A stretch of 64,000 nt of DNA from NCBI RefSeq assembly GCF_002479495.1, contig NZ_DLNQ01000015.1:317496-381495 (forward strand). The letters are read 5' to 3'. Shown in pieces: positions 8,997 to 18,308 of the stretch; the stretch's first letter is position 1, and each line of letters begins with the position of its first letter. Origin of the DNA: Brevundimonas sp. UBA7506. Its GTDB lineage: Bacteria; Pseudomonadota; Alphaproteobacteria; Caulobacterales; Caulobacteraceae. The notes beneath the pieces are model-generated. The model saw only the letters and a list, made by a program, of their open reading frames with translations, searched no databases and had not been told where the DNA came from. Both the position numbers and the translations under genes were made by a program.

Positions 8997-11264
8997 ATGG
9001 TGAAGGGCGGATTGACGACGAGGGGGCCTCGCAACCTCCTGCGCCAGATCCGCGAAGCCATGGCCGGCGGCGGCCCGGCGCAGGATCGGCTGGACATGGT
9101 GGTGCGCGTCATCGCCCAGTCCATGGTGGCCGAGGTCTGCTCCATCTATCTGCGCCGCGCCTCGGGCGAGCTGGAGCTGTTCGCCACCCAGGGCCTGAAC
9201 CCCGAGGCCGTCCACAACACCCGGCTGCGGCCCGGGGAGGGTCTGGTCGGCGAGGTGGCCCGGCTGGCCCAGCCGATCAGCCTGTCGGACGCCCCGTCCC
9301 ATCCCAGCTTCTCCTATCGTCCGGAAACGGGCGAAGACCCCTTCCACGCCTTCCTCGGCGCGCCCCTGCTGCGGGGTGGTCGGGCCATCGGGGTTCTGGT
9401 CGTCCAGAACCGCGCCGCCCGTCGTTATGACGAGGAAGAGGTCGAGGACATCCAGACGATCGCCATGGTTCTGGCCGAGACAGTCGCCTCGGGCGAGCTG
9501 CTGGCCCAGGACGAACTGCGCGACGTCGAGGTGGCGCCCCACCGCCCCGAACGGCTGAAGGGTCAGAAGTTCGCCGAGGGCTTGGCCTACGGCGTCGTCG
9601 TCCAGCACGAGGCCCCGCTGGCGCCCGAGCAACTGCTGTCCGACGACCCGGTCGCCGAGGAAAGGCGTCTGGCCGAGGCCCTGTCGGCGCTCAAGGCCGG
9701 CATCGACGACATGCTGGAAGGCGGCCAGGGCAAGCTGGGCGGGACCTCGTTCGAGGTGCTCGAGACCTATCGCATGTTCGCCGACGACCGGGGCTGGAAC
9801 CGGTCGCTGGAGGAGGCGGTGCGCTCTGGCCTGACCGCCGAGGCGGCCGTCGACCGGGTCCGCAACGAGCACCGCGCTCGCTTCGCCAAGGCCCGCGATC
9901 CCTATATCCGCGAGCGGCTGCACGACTTCGAGGATCTGGCCAACCGTCTGCTGCGGGTTTTGGCGGGCGACAATCCGGGTCAACGCGACCTTCCCGACGA
10001 CGCCATTCTGGTGGCCCGTAACCTCGGTCCCGCCGACCTGCTGGAGTATCCGCGCCACAAGCTGCGCGGCCTGCTGCTGGAAGAGGGCTCGGCCGCCAGC
10101 CACGCGGCCATCGTCGCCCGCGCCCTGCAGATCCCCTGCGTCGGCCGTCTGCAGGGCCTGCGCGACCGCCTGTCAGAAGGCGATCAGGTCATCGTCGACG
10201 GCGAGACGGGCGAGGCCTATCTGCGGCCGCGTCCCGACATGCTGGCGGCGGTCCAGACCCGCATGGCCCTGCGCGAACAGCGCCGGGCCGAGTTCGATCT
10301 GCTGCGCGACACGCCCGCGGTGACAAAGGACGGCTCTCGGATCACCATCCTGACCAACGCCGGTCTGGCCGTGGATCTGGAGAATCTGGACGCGACCGGG
10401 GCCGAGGGCATCGGCCTGTTCCGCACCGAGTTCCAGTTCATGGTCTCGGACGAACTGCCGCGCCTGGACGCCCAGACGGCGCTCTACAAGCTGGTGCTGG
10501 ACGCGGCGGGCGACCGACCAGTCACCTTCCGCACCCTCGACATCGGCGGCGACAAGGTCCTTCCCTATCTGGACAATGAGCGAGAGGAGAACCCGGCTCT
10601 GGGCCGTCGCGCCATCCGTCTGGGTCTGGACCGTCCGGCCCTGTTGCGGATGCAGGTGCGCGCCCTTCTGGCCGCCGCCGCCGGGCGCGAATTGCGCGTC
10701 ATGTTCCCCATGATCGCCACGGTGGACGAGTTCCGCGCCGCGCGCGAACTGGTTGATGTCGAGTGCGACTGGGCCCGGCGTCGCGGTCGACCCCTGCCGT
10801 CCTTGCTGCGGGTCGGGGCCATGGTCGAATGCCCCAGCCTGCTGTGGCACCTGGACGCCTTGCTGCCCCTGACCGACTTTGTCTCCATCGGCACCAACGA
10901 CCTGTTACAGTACATGTTCGCCGCCGACCGGACCAATCCCCTGGTCTCGGATCGCTACGACCCCCTGTCGCCGCCGGCCCTGCGCGCCCTGGCCGAGATC
11001 CAGCAGAAGTGCGCCGACAGCGCCACGCCGGTTTCGGTGTGCGGCGAGCTGGCGGGGCGTCCGCTGGAGGCCTTCGCCCTCATCACCCTGGGCTACACCC
11101 GCCTGTCGGCGCCCGCCGGCGGGGTGGGGCCGGTCAAGCGGATGATCCTGTCGGCGGACCTGCCCGCCGCCCGTCGCGGCATGAACGTCCTGCTCGGGTC
11201 CTCGGCCGGGTCGGTGCGCGGCGAGATCGAGTCCTTGGCGCGCAAGCTGAACGTCATCGTTTGA
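8997..11264 (+). CDS. ptsP: Phosphoenolpyruvate-protein phosphotransferase PtsP (enzyme I-Ntr)
   Basis: A 755-residue enzyme I of the nitrogen-related PTS, passing phosphate from PEP to NPr. Domains in order: a GAF domain (about residues 20-165), the EI N-terminal region, the swivelling His domain with SAASHAAIVARA (phospho-acceptor His369), and the TIM-barrel PEP-binding domain (GIGLFRTEFQFM, later ISIGTND-like VSIGTNDLLQYM and VCGELAGRP). The length is typical of GAF-containing PtsP. In alphaproteobacteria it influences nitrogen and carbon regulation, including (p)ppGpp in Caulobacter. Confidence 0.96.
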   Translation: MVKGGLTTRGPRNLLRQIREAMAGGGPAQDRLDMVVRVIAQSMVAEVCSIYLRRASGELELFATQGLNPEAVHNTRLRPGEGLVGEVARLAQPISLSDAPSHPSFSYRPETGEDPFHAFLGAPLLRGGRAIGVLVVQNRAARRYDEEEVEDIQTIAMVLAETVASGELLAQDELRDVEVAPHRPERLKGQKFAEGLAYGVVVQHEAPLAPEQLLSDDPVAEERRLAEALSALKAGIDDMLEGGQGKLGGTSFEVLETYRMFADDRGWNRSLEEAVRSGLTAEAAVDRVRNEHRARFAKARDPYIRERLHDFEDLANRLLRVLAGDNPGQRDLPDDAILVARNLGPADLLEYPRHKLRGLLLEEGSAASHAAIVARALQIPCVGRLQGLRDRLSEGDQVIVDGETGEAYLRPRPDMLAAVQTRMALREQRRAEFDLLRDTPAVTKDGSRITILTNAGLAVDLENLDATGAEGIGLFRTEFQFMVSDELPRLDAQTALYKLVLDAAGDRPVTFRTLDIGGDKVLPYLDNEREENPALGRRAIRLGLDRPALLRMQVRALLAAAAGRELRVMFPMIATVDEFRAARELVDVECDWARRRGRPLPSLLRVGAMVECPSLLWHLDALLPLTDFVSIGTNDLLQYMFAADRTNPLVSDRYDPLSPPALRALAEIQQKCADSATPVSVCGELAGRPLEAFALITLGYTRLSAPAGGVGPVKRMILSADLPAARRGMNVLLGSSAGSVRGEIESLARKLNVIV

Positions 11265-11358
11265 TCGAAGCGGAGCCGCTTTCCCGCGTTGCCCGGCGGG
11301 CGGGCCTCGTCTAAGCCAAGGGCAGGACGCCTTCGCGCCCGCACCAACGGAACCCCGC

Positions 11359-12399
11359 ATGGATCAGGATCGGCAGGACGCGCCGTCCCTCGAGGACGCC
11401 GAGACGCTGGGCGAAGCCCTGCGCGCCGCCCGTCTCGCCTCCGGCCGGTCCATGGCCCAGCTGTCGACCATGACGCGGGTGCATCCGCGCTACCTGACGG
11501 CGCTGGAGCAGAACGAGTTCTCGGTCCTGCCGTCGCGCATCTTCTCCATGGGCTATGTCCGCGCCTATGCGGGGGCCCTGGGGCTGGACGAACTGACCGC
11601 CGTCGAGCGCTTCAAGCGCGAGTTCCCGGAAGCCGCCGTGCCGCTTCAGGCCCCTACCGGCGCCGCCCTGCAGCAGATGCGCCGCACTTCGCCCAAGATC
11701 CTCGCCGCCCTGGGCGTGCTGATCGTGGCCGTGGTCGGATGGAACGTCTTCCAGCGCGTGGTCCGCATCGAGCCGCCGCACCCCTCCGATCTGGTCGCTG
11801 TGCCCAGGAACTGGGCCGAGGAGGCCGACGCCGAGGTCGAGCGGGCCCTTTACCTCGGCGCGCCACGGGCCGCCCCGCCGGACCAGACCACCCCGGCCCT
11901 CTACATCACGCCGGGGCTGGAGGCTCAGCTGACGGGTATCGACCCGGACGATCCCAACGCCGCCGTCGTGCTTCCCGCGCCGCCGGTGCAGGCCGCCTTC
12001 AACCCGCGAGGCGCGGTTTACGGCGCCTCGGCCACGACGTCCCAGGTCATTCTTCAGGCCAGGAAGCCTGCCGCCCTGGTGGTGCGGCAGGGCGACGGCC
12101 GCATCCTGTTCGCGCGCCAGCTGGCGGCGGGCGAGGCCTGGCGGGCGCCCCCCGGGCTCTCGGCCACGATCGACGTCTCGGACCCGGCCGCCTTCGACGT
12201 CTATCTGAACGGCGAGCACAGCGGGGCCCTGCCTGCGGCCCAGTCGCCGCTGGGGACCCTGAACGCCCGCGCGCAGACCGAAGCGCGCCAGTCGGAGGCT
12301 CGCGCCGCCGCAGCCGCCGAGGCCCAGGCCCGCGCCCGCGCCGCCCAGGCCGCTGCTCAAGCCGCCGCGCCGCCGCCGGCCGTCGCTCCCGCCGGATGA
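11359..12399 (+). CDS. RodZ-like helix-turn-helix membrane protein (DUF4115)
   Basis: A 346-residue protein with the RodZ layout. A cytoplasmic HTH domain (about residues 8-85, [19 protein letters not shown]) is followed by one transmembrane segment (about 113-134, [15 protein letters not shown]). A periplasmic region ends in a DUF4115-type domain around residues 225-290 ([16 protein letters not shown]). The last ~60 residues are an Ala-rich, charged helix of low complexity. RodZ links MreB to the wall-elongation machinery; that role is inferred. ispG lies immediately downstream. Confidence 0.83.
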   Translation: MDQDRQDAPSLEDAETLGEALRAARLASGRSMAQLSTMTRVHPRYLTALEQNEFSVLPSRIFSMGYVRAYAGALGLDELTAVERFKREFPEAAVPLQAPTGAALQQMRRTSPKILAALGVLIVAVVGWNVFQRVVRIEPPHPSDLVAVPRNWAEEADAEVERALYLGAPRAAPPDQTTPALYITPGLEAQLTGIDPDDPNAAVVLPAPPVQAAFNPRGAVYGASATTSQVILQARKPAALVVRQGDGRILFARQLAAGEAWRAPPGLSATIDVSDPAAFDVYLNGEHSGALPAAQSPLGTLNARAQTEARQSEARAAAAAEAQARARAAQAAAQAAAPPPAVAPAG

Positions 12400-12463
12400 A
12401 TCGTCGCGGTCCGCGGCTGATGTCGTGGTTTTGCCGTCGTTCCTCGCCTATGTTCCGCGCGAC

Positions 12464-13594
12464 ATGAGCAGCACCGAATTCGGCCACATCCGTCCCTGGC
12501 GCCACATCGAGCGCCGCAAGAGCCGCCAGATCATGGTCGGCTCGGTTCCGGTCGGCGGCGACGCCCCGATCAGCGTCCAGTCGATGACCAACACCCCGAC
12601 GACCGACGCGGCCGCGACGCTGGAGCAGATCCGTCAGCTGGAAGAGGCCGGGGCCGACATCGTCCGCGTCTCCTGCCCCGACGTGGAGTCAACAGCGGCC
12701 TTCAAAACGATCGCGCGTGAGGCCCGCGTGCCGCTCGTGGCCGACATCCACTTCCACTACAAACGCGGCATCGAGGCGGCCCAGGCGGGCGCCGCCTGCC
12801 TGCGCATCAATCCGGGCAACATCGGCTCGATGGATCGGGTCAAGGAGGTCGTCCAGGCCGCCCGCGACCACGGCTGCTCCATGCGCATCGGCGTCAACGC
12901 CGGGTCGCTGGAAAAGGAACTGCTGGAGAAATACGGCGAACCCTGCCCGGATGCGATGGTGGAAAGCGCGCTGAACCACGCCCGCATCCTGCAGGACCTG
13001 GACTTCCACGAGTTCAAGATCTCGGTGAAGGCGTCCGATCCCTTCCTGACGGTGGCCGCCTATCAGCAGCTGGCGGACGCCATCGACTGCCCGCTGCACC
13101 TCGGCGTGACCGAGGCGGGACCCTTGCGCACCGGCACCATCAAGTCCGCCATCGGCATGGGCAGCATGCTGTGGGCGGGCATCGGCGACACTATCCGCGT
13201 CTCCCTGGCCGCCGATCCGGTCGAGGAGATCAAGGTCGGCTTCGACATTCTGAAGTCGTTGGGCCTGCGTCACCGGGGGGTGAACATCATCGCCTGCCCG
13301 TCCTGCGCCCGTCAGGGCTTCAACGTCATCGAGACGGTGGCGATCCTGGAAGAGAAGCTGGCCCATGTCTCCACGGCCATGTCGCTGTCTATCATCGGCT
13401 GCGTCGTCAACGGCCCGGGCGAGGCCCTCTACACCGACGTCGGCTTTACCGGCGGGGGCAAGGGGGCGGGCATGGTCTATCTGAACGGCAAGATCGCCCA
13501 CAAACAGGCCAACGACGGCATGATCGACGAGATCGTCGCCCAGGTCGAAGCCAAGGCCGCCGAACTGGACGCCGCGCGCAAAGCCGCCGAGTAA
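12464..13594 (+). CDS. ispG: 4-hydroxy-3-methylbut-2-enyl-diphosphate synthase IspG
   Basis: A 376-residue iron-sulfur enzyme of the MEP isoprenoid pathway, converting MEcPP to HMBPP. It has the N-terminal block [19 protein letters not shown], the [4Fe-4S] cysteines in [11 protein letters not shown] and again in [10 protein letters not shown], and the conserved DIHFHYKR. The length is normal. I chose the ATG at 12464 ([12 protein letters not shown]); longer in-frame starts have no family support. It ends 2 bases before the GST gene. Confidence 0.96.
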   Translation: MSSTEFGHIRPWRHIERRKSRQIMVGSVPVGGDAPISVQSMTNTPTTDAAATLEQIRQLEEAGADIVRVSCPDVESTAAFKTIAREARVPLVADIHFHYKRGIEAAQAGAACLRINPGNIGSMDRVKEVVQAARDHGCSMRIGVNAGSLEKELLEKYGEPCPDAMVESALNHARILQDLDFHEFKISVKASDPFLTVAAYQQLADAIDCPLHLGVTEAGPLRTGTIKSAIGMGSMLWAGIGDTIRVSLAADPVEEIKVGFDILKSLGLRHRGVNIIACPSCARQGFNVIETVAILEEKLAHVSTAMSLSIIGCVVNGPGEALYTDVGFTGGGKGAGMVYLNGKIAHKQANDGMIDEIVAQVEAKAAELDAARKAAE

Positions 13595-13596
13595 AC

Positions 13597-14193
13597 ATGA
13601 AGCTCTACATCACCACCCCTTCGCCCTTCGCGCGCAAGGTCCGCATCGTCGCCCGTGAAAAGGGTCTGACGGATCGAATCGAGGAGATCGCGGTCGATCC
13701 CTACGCCAATGCGCCGGAACTGCTGGCCACCAACCCGGTGGTGCAGGTGCCGACTTTGATCGCCGAGGACGGCCTGCCGCTGACCGACAGCCCGGTCATT
13801 TGTGAATACCTCGACGCCATAGGCGCCGGCGCGCGTCTGCTGCCCGCAGAAGGCGCCGAGCGTCTGCGCGTCAAGCGGCTGGAGACCCTGGCCAACGCCG
13901 CGCTGGAGATGGGGGTCAAGCTGGTGCTGGAGAAGCGCCGTCCCGAGCACGAGCGTTCGCCGTCGTGGATGGAGCGCTGGACCTTCAACATGGGGCGGGC
14001 CCTGGACGCCCTGGAAGCGGCCGCGCCGGACGCCGAGGACTTCAACATGGGCGTGCTGAGCGCCGGGATCGTCGTCAGCTGGATCAGCTTCCGTCACCCG
14101 GACTACGACTGGAAGGCGGGCCGCCCCCATCTGGTCGCTCTGCAGGCTGCGCTGGAACAGCGTCCCAGCTTCCAGGCGACCGCGCCGGTCTGA
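13597..14193 (+). CDS. Glutathione S-transferase family protein
   Basis: A 198-residue GST. The thioredoxin-like N-terminal domain starts MKLYITTPSPFARKVRI and contains NPVVQVPTLI plus the glutathione-contact motif LTDSPVICEYLD. The C-terminal helical domain follows. It resembles the bacterial GSTs related to YibF; the substrate is unknown. The ATG lies two bases after the ispG stop, with no separate promoter visible. Confidence 0.88.
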   Translation: MKLYITTPSPFARKVRIVAREKGLTDRIEEIAVDPYANAPELLATNPVVQVPTLIAEDGLPLTDSPVICEYLDAIGAGARLLPAEGAERLRVKRLETLANAALEMGVKLVLEKRRPEHERSPSWMERWTFNMGRALDALEAAAPDAEDFNMGVLSAGIVVSWISFRHPDYDWKAGRPHLVALQAALEQRPSFQATAPV

Positions 14194-14220
14194 TGGCGAC
14201 GAGGACTTGAGACGAAGGGA

Positions 14221-14258
14221 CGGGACGGGCTTCGGGTCGGTCCCGCCCCCTTCTATTT
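14221..14258. terminator. Probable intrinsic terminator between convergent genes
   Basis: A 6 bp stem CGGGAC/GTCCCG (14221-14226 with 14240-14245) with a 13-base loop is followed by a C/T-rich run TTCTATTT. It lies between the GST stop and the TauE stop. The stem is short and the U-tract weak, so efficiency is uncertain. Confidence 0.45.
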
Positions 14259-15035
14259 GCCGATCAGGCCGGCCAGTTGCGCGCCCTGGAAGGCGGCGAG
14301 GATCAACAGCAGACCGCCGACGGCGTAGGTCAGAACCTTGCGCGGCACCTTCTTGACGATCAGGCCCGCAAACGGGGCGGCGATCAGGCCGCCGACGACC
14401 AGACCGGCCACGGCGGCGAGGTGGTTCTCCAGCGCCCCGGCCTCTTCCCAGTGACCCGTCACCAGGGCCCAGACGAAGGTGGCCGAGATGGCGACGGTCA
14501 GGAAGAACTCGGCGGTGTTGACCGTGCCGATGGCCTTGCGCGGATCATGTCCGGCGCCGACCATGGTGGAGGACACAGTCGGTCCCCATCCCCCGCCGCC
14601 GACGGCGTCCAGAAAGCCGCCGACCACGCCGATGGGGGCGGTGATCCAGGCGGGCAGGTGGCGGTGCGGCACGTCATGTCCGGCCCGCCACAGGATCCAT
14701 ACGCCGATCAGGGCCAGATAGCCGATGATGAAGGGCTTGATGACCGCCCCGTCGATGCCGGTCAGGACATAGGCCCCCAGTACCCCGCCGATCACGCCTG
14801 CGATGGCCAAGGGCAGAAACAGCCGCCATTCCACATTCCTGTGCCAGGCGTGGCTGCCCGCCGAGGCGGCGGTGGTGAAGACCTCGGCGGCGTGAACACT
14901 GGCCGAGGCCGTCGCCGGCGGCACCCCTAGGGCCAGCAGGACCGATGAGGAGATGACGCCGTAGGCCATGCCCAGGGCGCCGTCGACCGCCTGGGCCAGA
15001 ACGCCCACCAGCAGAAACAGGAAAAAAGTGTCCAT
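14253..15035 (-). CDS. TSUP family sulfite/anion exporter (TauE/SafE)
   Basis: A 260-residue integral membrane protein with about eight hydrophobic segments. It belongs to the TauE/SafE/YfcA family, proposed to move sulfite, sulfonates or related organic anions. The family motifs GALGMAYGVISSSVLL (first helix) and GVVGGFLDAVGGGGWGP (second repeat) are clear. The substrate cannot be assigned. It is preceded on the same strand by the response regulator gene with a GC-rich hairpin between them, so it may have its own promoter. Confidence 0.88.
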   Translation of the reverse strand: MDTFFLFLLVGVLAQAVDGALGMAYGVISSSVLLALGVPPATASASVHAAEVFTTAASAGSHAWHRNVEWRLFLPLAIAGVIGGVLGAYVLTGIDGAVIKPFIIGYLALIGVWILWRAGHDVPHRHLPAWITAPIGVVGGFLDAVGGGGWGPTVSSTMVGAGHDPRKAIGTVNTAEFFLTVAISATFVWALVTGHWEEAGALENHLAAVAGLVVGGLIAAPFAGLIVKKVPRKVLTYAVGGLLLILAAFQGAQLAGLIGK

Positions 15036-15066
15036 TCAGCCCCCTAAGCCTCATCAGACGCAGGTC

Positions 15067-15095
15067 GCGGCCCCGGTGGCAATGGCCGGGGCCGC
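15067..15095. terminator. GC-rich hairpin downstream of response regulator gene
   Basis: A perfect 10 bp stem GCGGCCCCGG/CCGGGGCCGC (15067-15076 with 15086-15095) with a 9-base loop, between the response regulator stop and the TauE start. No U-tract follows on the minus strand, so it may be a weak terminator or attenuating structure. Confidence 0.45.
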
Positions 15096-15113
15096 GCTTT
15101 GGTTGCGCGTGGA

Positions 15114-15722
15114 TCAGCCGGCGGGCTCCAGCCGCGCCAGGGCGTCCAGCACGTCGCGGCCGGTATAGGGTTTGATCACCATAGCGGCGGCCAGTTCGGC
15201 GTTGGCGGCGGCCGCGCTGACGTCGCCGGACAGGAAGATGACCGGCACGCCCCAGCGCGCCTTCAGGCTGCGGGCCAGGTCGATCCCCGTGGCTTCGCCC
15301 GAAAGATTGATGTCCAGCAGGGCCGCGTCGATGGGGTGCAGGGCGGTGGCCGCCTCGGCGGCTTCGGCGCTGTGGAAGGGCCCGACCACGCGGTGTCCCG
15401 CGGCGTCCAGGGCCTCGGTCAGGGCGGCGGCGGCCTCGGCGTCGTCCTCGACCAGCAGGACGGTCATGGGCTCGGGCGCGGCCCGGGCGTCCGGCGCTTC
15501 GGCCGGGGCCTGGCGCACCAGGACGGCGCGCACATAGGGCCACAGCTCGGCGGCGGGGCGGTCGGCGTCCAGGTCGAAGATCTTGGCCAGAGCCTTCAAC
15601 TCGGTCTCGGCCTCGGGCGACACCGCGGCGTCCGAACGCTCAAGCAGCCCGTCGTAGAGGGCGCAAAGCCGCGCCACATTGGCGTCCGCCCCGGCGGTGG
15701 AATCCGCGTTTCCATCGAACAT
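15114..15722 (-). CDS. Orphan response regulator with N-terminal extension
   Basis: A 202-residue protein. The C-terminal ~115 residues are a receiver domain: acidic pair LLVEDDAEA, phospho-acceptor Asp in ALLDINLSG, Ser in IFLSGD and Lys in MVIKPY. The first ~80 residues (VARLCALYDGLLERSDA and on) are a helical extension I do not recognise. There is no output domain, and no kinase is adjacent. I chose the ATG at 15722 because GGAG lies 7 bases upstream; a GTG nine codons earlier (15749) is in frame. Confidence 0.82.
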   Translation of the reverse strand: MFDGNADSTAGADANVARLCALYDGLLERSDAAVSPEAETELKALAKIFDLDADRPAAELWPYVRAVLVRQAPAEAPDARAAPEPMTVLLVEDDAEAAAALTEALDAAGHRVVGPFHSAEAAEAATALHPIDAALLDINLSGEATGIDLARSLKARWGVPVIFLSGDVSAAAANAELAAAMVIKPYTGRDVLDALARLEPAG

Positions 15723-15910
15723 CCCTGTCTCCGTTCTTGTTTCAGCCACCGTCGAGCTAGGGGTTTTGCACCTGCGAAGGAACCGCCCTGACGGGGTTGT
15801 GACGGCTGTTCACAATCGCTCCATCTGCGCGTGTTCCGGCCTTTCCATCGACAGGGGCCGGTCGGGCGAGTAAGGCTCCGCGCTCGAAATTTCCTTCAAA
15901 GGACGCTCTC

Positions 15911-16978
15911 TTGCGACTGCCCCAGGCCCGTCTCGATCAGGTGCTCGACCGCTTCCACCAGGTGGAGGCGCGCATGGGCGCGGCCTCGGACGGCGCCGAG
16001 ATCGTGCGCCTGTCGAAAGAGCACGCCGAGTTGAAGCCGGTGGCCGACGCGGTGCAGTCCCTGGCCCGCGCCCGCGCTGAGGTCGAGGATCTGAAGACCA
16101 TGGCCTCGGATCCGGAAATGGCCGCCATGGCCGCCGACGAACTGGACGCCCTGAACGAGCGCCTGCCCGAGCTGGAGCGCGAGGTCGCCCTGCTTCTGGC
16201 CCCGCGCGACGCCGACGAAAACGCCTCGGCCGTGCTGGAAGTGCGCGCCGGCACCGGCGGGGACGAGGCGGCCCTGTTCGCCGGCGACCTGTTCCGCATG
16301 TATTCGCGCTACGCCCAGTCGCGTGGCTGGCGGGTCGAGATCGACAGCCTGACCGAGGGAGACGCGGGCGGCTACAAGGAGATCATCGCCACCGTCAGCG
16401 GCGAAGGCGTCTTTGGCCGTCTGAAGTTCGAAAGCGGCGTTCACCGGGTCCAGCGCGTGCCCTCGACCGAGTCGCAGGGGCGCATCCATACCTCGGCGGC
16501 GACCGTGGCGGTCCTGCCCGAGGTCGAGGACGTCGAGATCGAGATTCGCGATCAGGACATCCGCATCGACACCTATCGTTCGTCGGGCAGCGGTGGCCAA
16601 CACGTCAATACGACCGACTCGGCCGTGCGCATCACCCACCTGCCCACGGGCATCATGGTGACCTCGTCGGAGAAGTCGCAGCACGTCAACCGCGACAAGG
16701 CGATGAAGAACCTGCGAGTGCGCCTGTACGACATGCAGCGCCAGGCCAAGGACGCCGCCCGTTCGGACGCGCGCAAGTCGCAGGTCGGTTCCGGCGACCG
16801 GTCGGAGCGCATCCGCACCTACAACTTCCCCCAGGGGCGCGTGACCGACCACCGCATCGGCCTGACCCTGCACAGCCTGCCGCAGATTCTGGAAGGCGAC
16901 ATTGACCCCCTGCTGAACGCCCTGATCGCCGAGGATCAGGCCGCTCGCCTGGCCGATCTGGAGGCCGAGCTCGGCTGA
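15911..16978 (+). CDS. prfA: Peptide chain release factor 1
   Basis: A 355-residue RF1 recognising UAA and UAG. The catalytic GGQ tripeptide is at residues 228-230 ([17 protein letters not shown]). The stop-codon-reading motif is PST at about 184-186, a variant of the usual PxT. The start is TTG at 15911, preceded by AAAGGA at 15898-15903; no ATG is available nearby. RF1 terminates at UAG, so it bears directly on the amber codon inside the reverse transcriptase gene later in the window. Confidence 0.96.
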   Translation: MRLPQARLDQVLDRFHQVEARMGAASDGAEIVRLSKEHAELKPVADAVQSLARARAEVEDLKTMASDPEMAAMAADELDALNERLPELEREVALLLAPRDADENASAVLEVRAGTGGDEAALFAGDLFRMYSRYAQSRGWRVEIDSLTEGDAGGYKEIIATVSGEGVFGRLKFESGVHRVQRVPSTESQGRIHTSAATVAVLPEVEDVEIEIRDQDIRIDTYRSSGSGGQHVNTTDSAVRITHLPTGIMVTSSEKSQHVNRDKAMKNLRVRLYDMQRQAKDAARSDARKSQVGSGDRSERIRTYNFPQGRVTDHRIGLTLHSLPQILEGDIDPLLNALIAEDQAARLADLEAELG

Positions 16979-16982
16979 GCGT

Positions 16983-18224
16983 TCAGCGGCGTTTGACGCG
17001 CCGCTTCAGCACCCGGTCGCCCAGGGCCTCGGCGTATTTCAGGGTAAAGGCCAGGGCCGCCGGATTGCCCCGACGCGGGCCGACGGAATCCGCCATGATC
17101 GCCCCGCGCTCGCCGATGGGCAGGGGCGGGCCGGTGGTGGTGTCGATGGCGGTCTGATGCTCGATCTCGGCGTTCAGCCGGGCGCCCATCAGGATCACCT
17201 GCACCGAGAACCAGGTCCACAGCAGGAAGCCCATGGCCGCCGCCAGCGGACCATAGGAGTCGGTGCGCACGAAGGTGGTCAGGAACCAGCTGAACAGGAA
17301 GGACACCAGCAGGCTGAGCGCCGCCGCGAACAGGGCGCCCGGCGTCAGCCAGCGCCACCGCGCTCGCGCCCGGCACGGCCCGATGCGATAGATGAGGGCA
17401 AGCGCCGCCACATAGCCGAGATAGAGCAGGGGCCAGCGCAGCGGCGCCAGATGGGCCCATTCCTCCTCCAGCCCGAAGACCGACAGAACCACGGGCACGC
17501 CGACCACCAGGGCGGAACTGACCAGCACCGCCAGAAGGCCGGAGACCGTGATCCCCATGCACAGCAGGTTGTAGGTGAGGATGTTGCGCCGCTCGACCTC
17601 GTGATAGGCGAGATTGAGGCCGTAGAAGAGGGTCTTCACTCCGCCGTTGGCCGCCATCAGGGACAGGGCCAGGGTCCAGACCAGGGTGAAGGTCAGCTGC
17701 CCGGTCGAGCCGCCCGCCAGACGGGTCATCTCGGCCCCCAGAAACTGGGCTACATTCGACGGCAGCACTTCATAAAGAAAACTAAGTTGGTTCCAGGCGT
17801 CGGCCGGATCGGCGAACAGGCCGTAGATGGTGACAAAGGCGCCCAGCGTCGGAAACAGGGCCAGCAGCATGAAAAAGGTCACGCCTCCGGCGACAAAGCC
17901 GACCCGGTCGCCGAAGTAGCCCATGGTCGTGCGCCAGGCGATGTCGATCCACCCCTTGCGCGGAATGCGGACCGGGTGCTGGGCCAGCCGGCCGCGGCCG
18001 GGCTCCTTGGCGTCATAGTCCTCGGGCGTGGGGTCGCGCGGGGGCTGGGGCTCGGGCCGCCTGGGGCGCAGTTCGACGCCGTACTTGTGGCCCTGCGTAT
18101 AGAGCAGATGCGCCGCCGTGGCTCCGGCCGCCAGGCCGCCCGCGGCCGCGCTGAGATAGCGCCAGACGGCGCCGCTGTTCCCGCGTCGTCGCGCGGGCCG
18201 TTTCAGAAGGTTCTGCATCCCCAT
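16983..18224 (-). CDS. YihY/BrkB family inner membrane protein
   Basis: A protein of about 413 residues with six predicted membrane segments in the centre, of the YihY (formerly RNase BN/BrkB) family. Recognisable blocks are FGDRVGFVAGGVTFFMLLAL, SLMAANGGVKTLFYGLNLAY and YGPLAAAMGFLLWTWFSV. The function of the family is unclear. The N-terminal ~100 residues are basic and proline-rich. I prefer the ATG at 18224 over a TTG at 18299. It sits in inverted orientation between prfA and prmC. Confidence 0.83.
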   Translation of the reverse strand: MGMQNLLKRPARRRGNSGAVWRYLSAAAGGLAAGATAAHLLYTQGHKYGVELRPRRPEPQPPRDPTPEDYDAKEPGRGRLAQHPVRIPRKGWIDIAWRTTMGYFGDRVGFVAGGVTFFMLLALFPTLGAFVTIYGLFADPADAWNQLSFLYEVLPSNVAQFLGAEMTRLAGGSTGQLTFTLVWTLALSLMAANGGVKTLFYGLNLAYHEVERRNILTYNLLCMGITVSGLLAVLVSSALVVGVPVVLSVFGLEEEWAHLAPLRWPLLYLGYVAALALIYRIGPCRARARWRWLTPGALFAAALSLLVSFLFSWFLTTFVRTDSYGPLAAAMGFLLWTWFSVQVILMGARLNAEIEHQTAIDTTTGPPLPIGERGAIMADSVGPRRGNPAALAFTLKYAEALGDRVLKRRVKRR

Positions 18225-18308
18225 CCGCCCCACAACGGCCACGCTCGCCGCCTGTTCCCGATCGGCTTGCGTCTTGAATTCCCGCCTCGCAATCGCCAAT
18301 CAGCCCTC

